64,000 bases of DNA, taken from Ascidia mentula. Lineage: Eukaryota; Chordata; Ascidiacea; Phlebobranchia; Ascidiidae. The DNA is taken from positions 13,397,001-13,461,000 of the forward strand of contig OX387199.1 of NCBI GenBank assembly GCA_947561715.1, read 5' to 3'. The notes beneath the pieces are model-generated. The model saw nothing but the letters and a program-made list of their open reading frames with translations, was not told the DNA's origin and did not search any database. A program made the position numbers and the translations under genes. This document shows, piece by piece, positions 62,285 to 64,000 of this stretch. How positions within the stretch are numbered: position 1 is the stretch's first letter; each line of letters opens with the position of its first letter.

Positions 62285-63025
62285 AACCAAATAGTAGTTG
62301 TCGAGTAGCTGACCGGATGGGTGGCTGAACTAAGTTGGATGTAGCGGTAATGTGTAAAAAGTTAAACACACAAACATGAAAATGAAAACGCAATATAAGC
62401 AGAATTGTAGAGGAAAGCAATGTCGATGGGCAAAAATTGTACCTCAATTGCAAGAGCAAAGTAATTGTCAAATACTTCCGGTAGGCGTTTATTTTTGAAA
62501 AGGTAAACAAATTTAGCAAGTTCCAAATGATGCATTCCAGCAATTTGTAACGTTTTTGTCTGATCATACAGCTTGGTAGTATGGCAGCGATAAGGACTGT
62601 GTGTTACTATTTTAATGGCTCTGTTTTGCAGAACTTGAAGATGATGTAAACCCCTAAGTCTTGCCAGAACGCCAGTATTCCTTGCCACTTTGCTACTAAC
62701 CGATTCAATGTGATTTTTCCAAGTGAGATGTCTGTCAATTGTAATTCCGAGATATTTGGTGGTTAAGACTTGTTCTAGCTCTTGGCCTTTGAGATTGAGG
62801 TGGAAGGTAGGTAGTGGTCCTTTGTTGTTGCTTCCAAATAAGATGTATTTAGTTTTCTGGCAATTAAGTGAGAGCCTGTTTGATTCCAGCCAAATACCAA
62901 CTCTTGCAGTATTTGTAAGTTTTTTCCTGACATCCATAGACATGTGTCATCAGCGAATAGTCTGGTATTAAAGATTGTGGAGTTTGGCAGATCATTGATG
63001 TAAATTAAAAACAGCAGTTGGTAAT
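62285..63025 (-). mobile_element. 5'-truncated LINE fragment (CR1/Jockey-like reverse transcriptase)
   Basis: Minus strand: 'YINDLPNSTIFNTRLFADDTCL' (in two parts, about 62995-62935) is the reverse transcriptase catalytic region, followed by 'LNCQKTKYILFG', 'TTKYLGITIDRHLTW' and 'LQNRAIKIVTHSPY', the usual C-terminal order in Jockey/CR1-type ORF2. Upstream domains are missing and there is at least one frame change near 62940. Confidence 0.75.
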
Positions 63026-63059
63026 TTGCTGTAAAAGTAATAGGGACAGTAATGTATTT

Positions 63060-63122
63060 TATGGTGAGCTGCAGACAGGGCCCTGTTTCAGTGCAGCTAT
63101 GGTGTGACTCACAACGATCTTG
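63060..63122 (+). repeat. Short interspersed repeat, copy 3 (diverged)
   Basis: 'ggtgagctgcagacagg', 'cctgtttcagtgcagct' and 'ggtgtgact' match parts of the copies at 7634 and 16160 in the same order. Confidence 0.35.
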
Positions 63123-63717
63123 TCAGCAAAAAACAATAAAACTTCCACTTTGTGGTGGCTACATAGTTGGCATCAACCATTGGGTGTCAAACAAGATGGA
63201 ACCCACGGAACCTAAAATAAGCACCGTGGCCAATCAAAAGCTAAAACTAACAGTGCCATACAACTGTCCCTTTCTTACGTAACAAGTTGGTTAACTTAAC
63301 AGCAAGGTTTCACGCACATAATTATTTTCTTATCACATTTTTAACATATATCTTTAATCTTCGTATACTCATGTTTGCTGTTGCATAAGTACGCTATTTT
63401 AACATAACAGTTAAGCGAAATGCGGTGCCATGTTATGGATTGCTTTGAGGTATTTACAGTTGCAAGTGTATTTATTATTTAATACAAAACTTATTACTGC
63501 ATCTATTTGCTTAGTGCTGCACAGCTGCTCTTTTCTAACACCAAACTTTGGCAAATAACAATTACATTATGACATTGTCCACAAATACATTGGTGCCACG
63601 TGGGAAAAATTTGGTGCCATGCGTGCCATGTTGGTGCTACGTGGCCCGTGCCACTTTTTGGTTACGAACCCGCCTCGCCGGAGGAACGCATGTTTTGCTT
63701 ACATTTAAGGGGGAGAA

Positions 63718-63916
63718 TGTAACATTTCAAAATCACTCAGGCATACTACTGCGTCATACAGGTACGTCTAAGTGACATAACAATCATTCTTGGTAACTTA
63801 GTTGTTGAGGTGTGTGTTGTATAGTATAGGGTGAAGTTATAGATATATTGAGTAAAACTTTCCAACGTTGGTGTGACGGCCTCGCGGTGCCAGGCGCGGA
63901 AAATTCTGCCGTTACA
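63718..63916 (+). repeat. LTR of the split BEL/Pao remnant
   Basis: 199 bp with TG...CA ends, directly after the tract 'taagggggagaa'. Assigned from position and ends; its partner is not in the window. Confidence 0.55.
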
Positions 63917-64000
63917 CTTACCCTGTTTTTTTAATTTAACTGTTTACTCAGCATTTTTATTCGAGAATAACACGGGTCTTGTTTTTTCGAAAAAAGCTGC

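Larger units (their letters stand above)
61044..63672. mobile_element. 2.6-kb TIR DNA element inside the BEL remnant
   Basis: The left end, 'ttgtaaccaaaaagtggcacg' (in two parts) followed by 'caccaaatttttcccacgtggcacc', is repeated in reverse at 63590-63668. Terminal inverted repeats are about 80 bp with one 18-20-bp gap. The interior holds no recognised transposase; it includes a segment shared with 31.4 kb and a LINE fragment, so it is probably a composite. A target duplication was not resolved. A minus-strand frame at 61899-62258 ('SLLDSSKISCVPLVVYLDFESLGYSGQ') is conserved-looking but I do not recognise it. Confidence 0.6.
60248..63916 (+). mobile_element. BEL/Pao element remnant split by a TIR element
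   Basis: A plus-strand integrase and C-terminal-domain region (60248-60870) is followed, after the inserted TIR element (61044-63672), by a polypurine tract (63706-63717) and an LTR (63718-63916, tgtaacattt to gccgttaca). The upstream parts are absent, and the rest is broken in several places. It is an old copy of a different BEL/Pao lineage from the 37-kb element. Confidence 0.7.

Overview
The window is eukaryotic and animal. Five genes are split by many short phase-consistent introns (about 60 bp to 1.6 kb), base composition is AT-rich, and the rest is dense with animal-type transposable elements. The gene set (ARMC2, BTBD16, SOBP, SLC30A1, UTP25 orthologues), small introns and compact spacing suggest an invertebrate chordate, most plausibly an ascidian tunicate. 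The organism call is inference; no rRNA or mitochondrial marker is present.

Left half (1-29 kb) is host gene territory: ARMC2 on minus (N-terminal exons only, running off the left edge), BTBD16 on plus (15 exons), SOBP on minus (7 exons), SLC30A1/ZnT1 on plus (7 exons, one GC-AG intron) and UTP25 on minus (12 exons, tail to tail with SLC30A1). Introns and spacers carry small repeats: two hAT-type MITEs with 8-bp target duplications, a short family seen three times, a TIR element in a UTP25 intron, a perfect 17-bp hairpin and a foldback repeat.

Right half (29-64 kb) holds no recognisable host gene and is a nest of mobile elements. In order: a foldback element with 203-bp tandem units in its arms and a LINE fragment in its loop (29.3-31.3 kb); a decayed BEL/Pao element with both LTRs (32.3-35.9 kb); a decayed Ty3/gypsy element (36.2-46.7 kb) into which a very young, whole-looking BEL/Pao element (37.0-44.5 kb) has inserted; an L1/Tx1-like LINE (47.7-52.3 kb) broken by hAT MITEs and by a solo LTR of the same young BEL family, and flanked by a roughly 130-bp direct repeat; two opposed Mutator-like (MULE) transposase relics with SWIM and Ulp1-like parts (52.7-57.9 kb); and a decayed BEL/Pao copy split by a 2.6-kb TIR element that itself carries a LINE fragment (60.2-63.9 kb).

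The host genes do not form an operon. They serve separate jobs: ciliary assembly (ARMC2), a BTB-BACK protein of unknown role, a Six-factor cofactor (SOBP), zinc efflux (SLC30A1) and 18S rRNA maturation (UTP25). Two pairs, ARMC2/SOBP and SLC30A1/UTP25, are also chromosomal neighbours in human, which hints at retained ancestral linkage.
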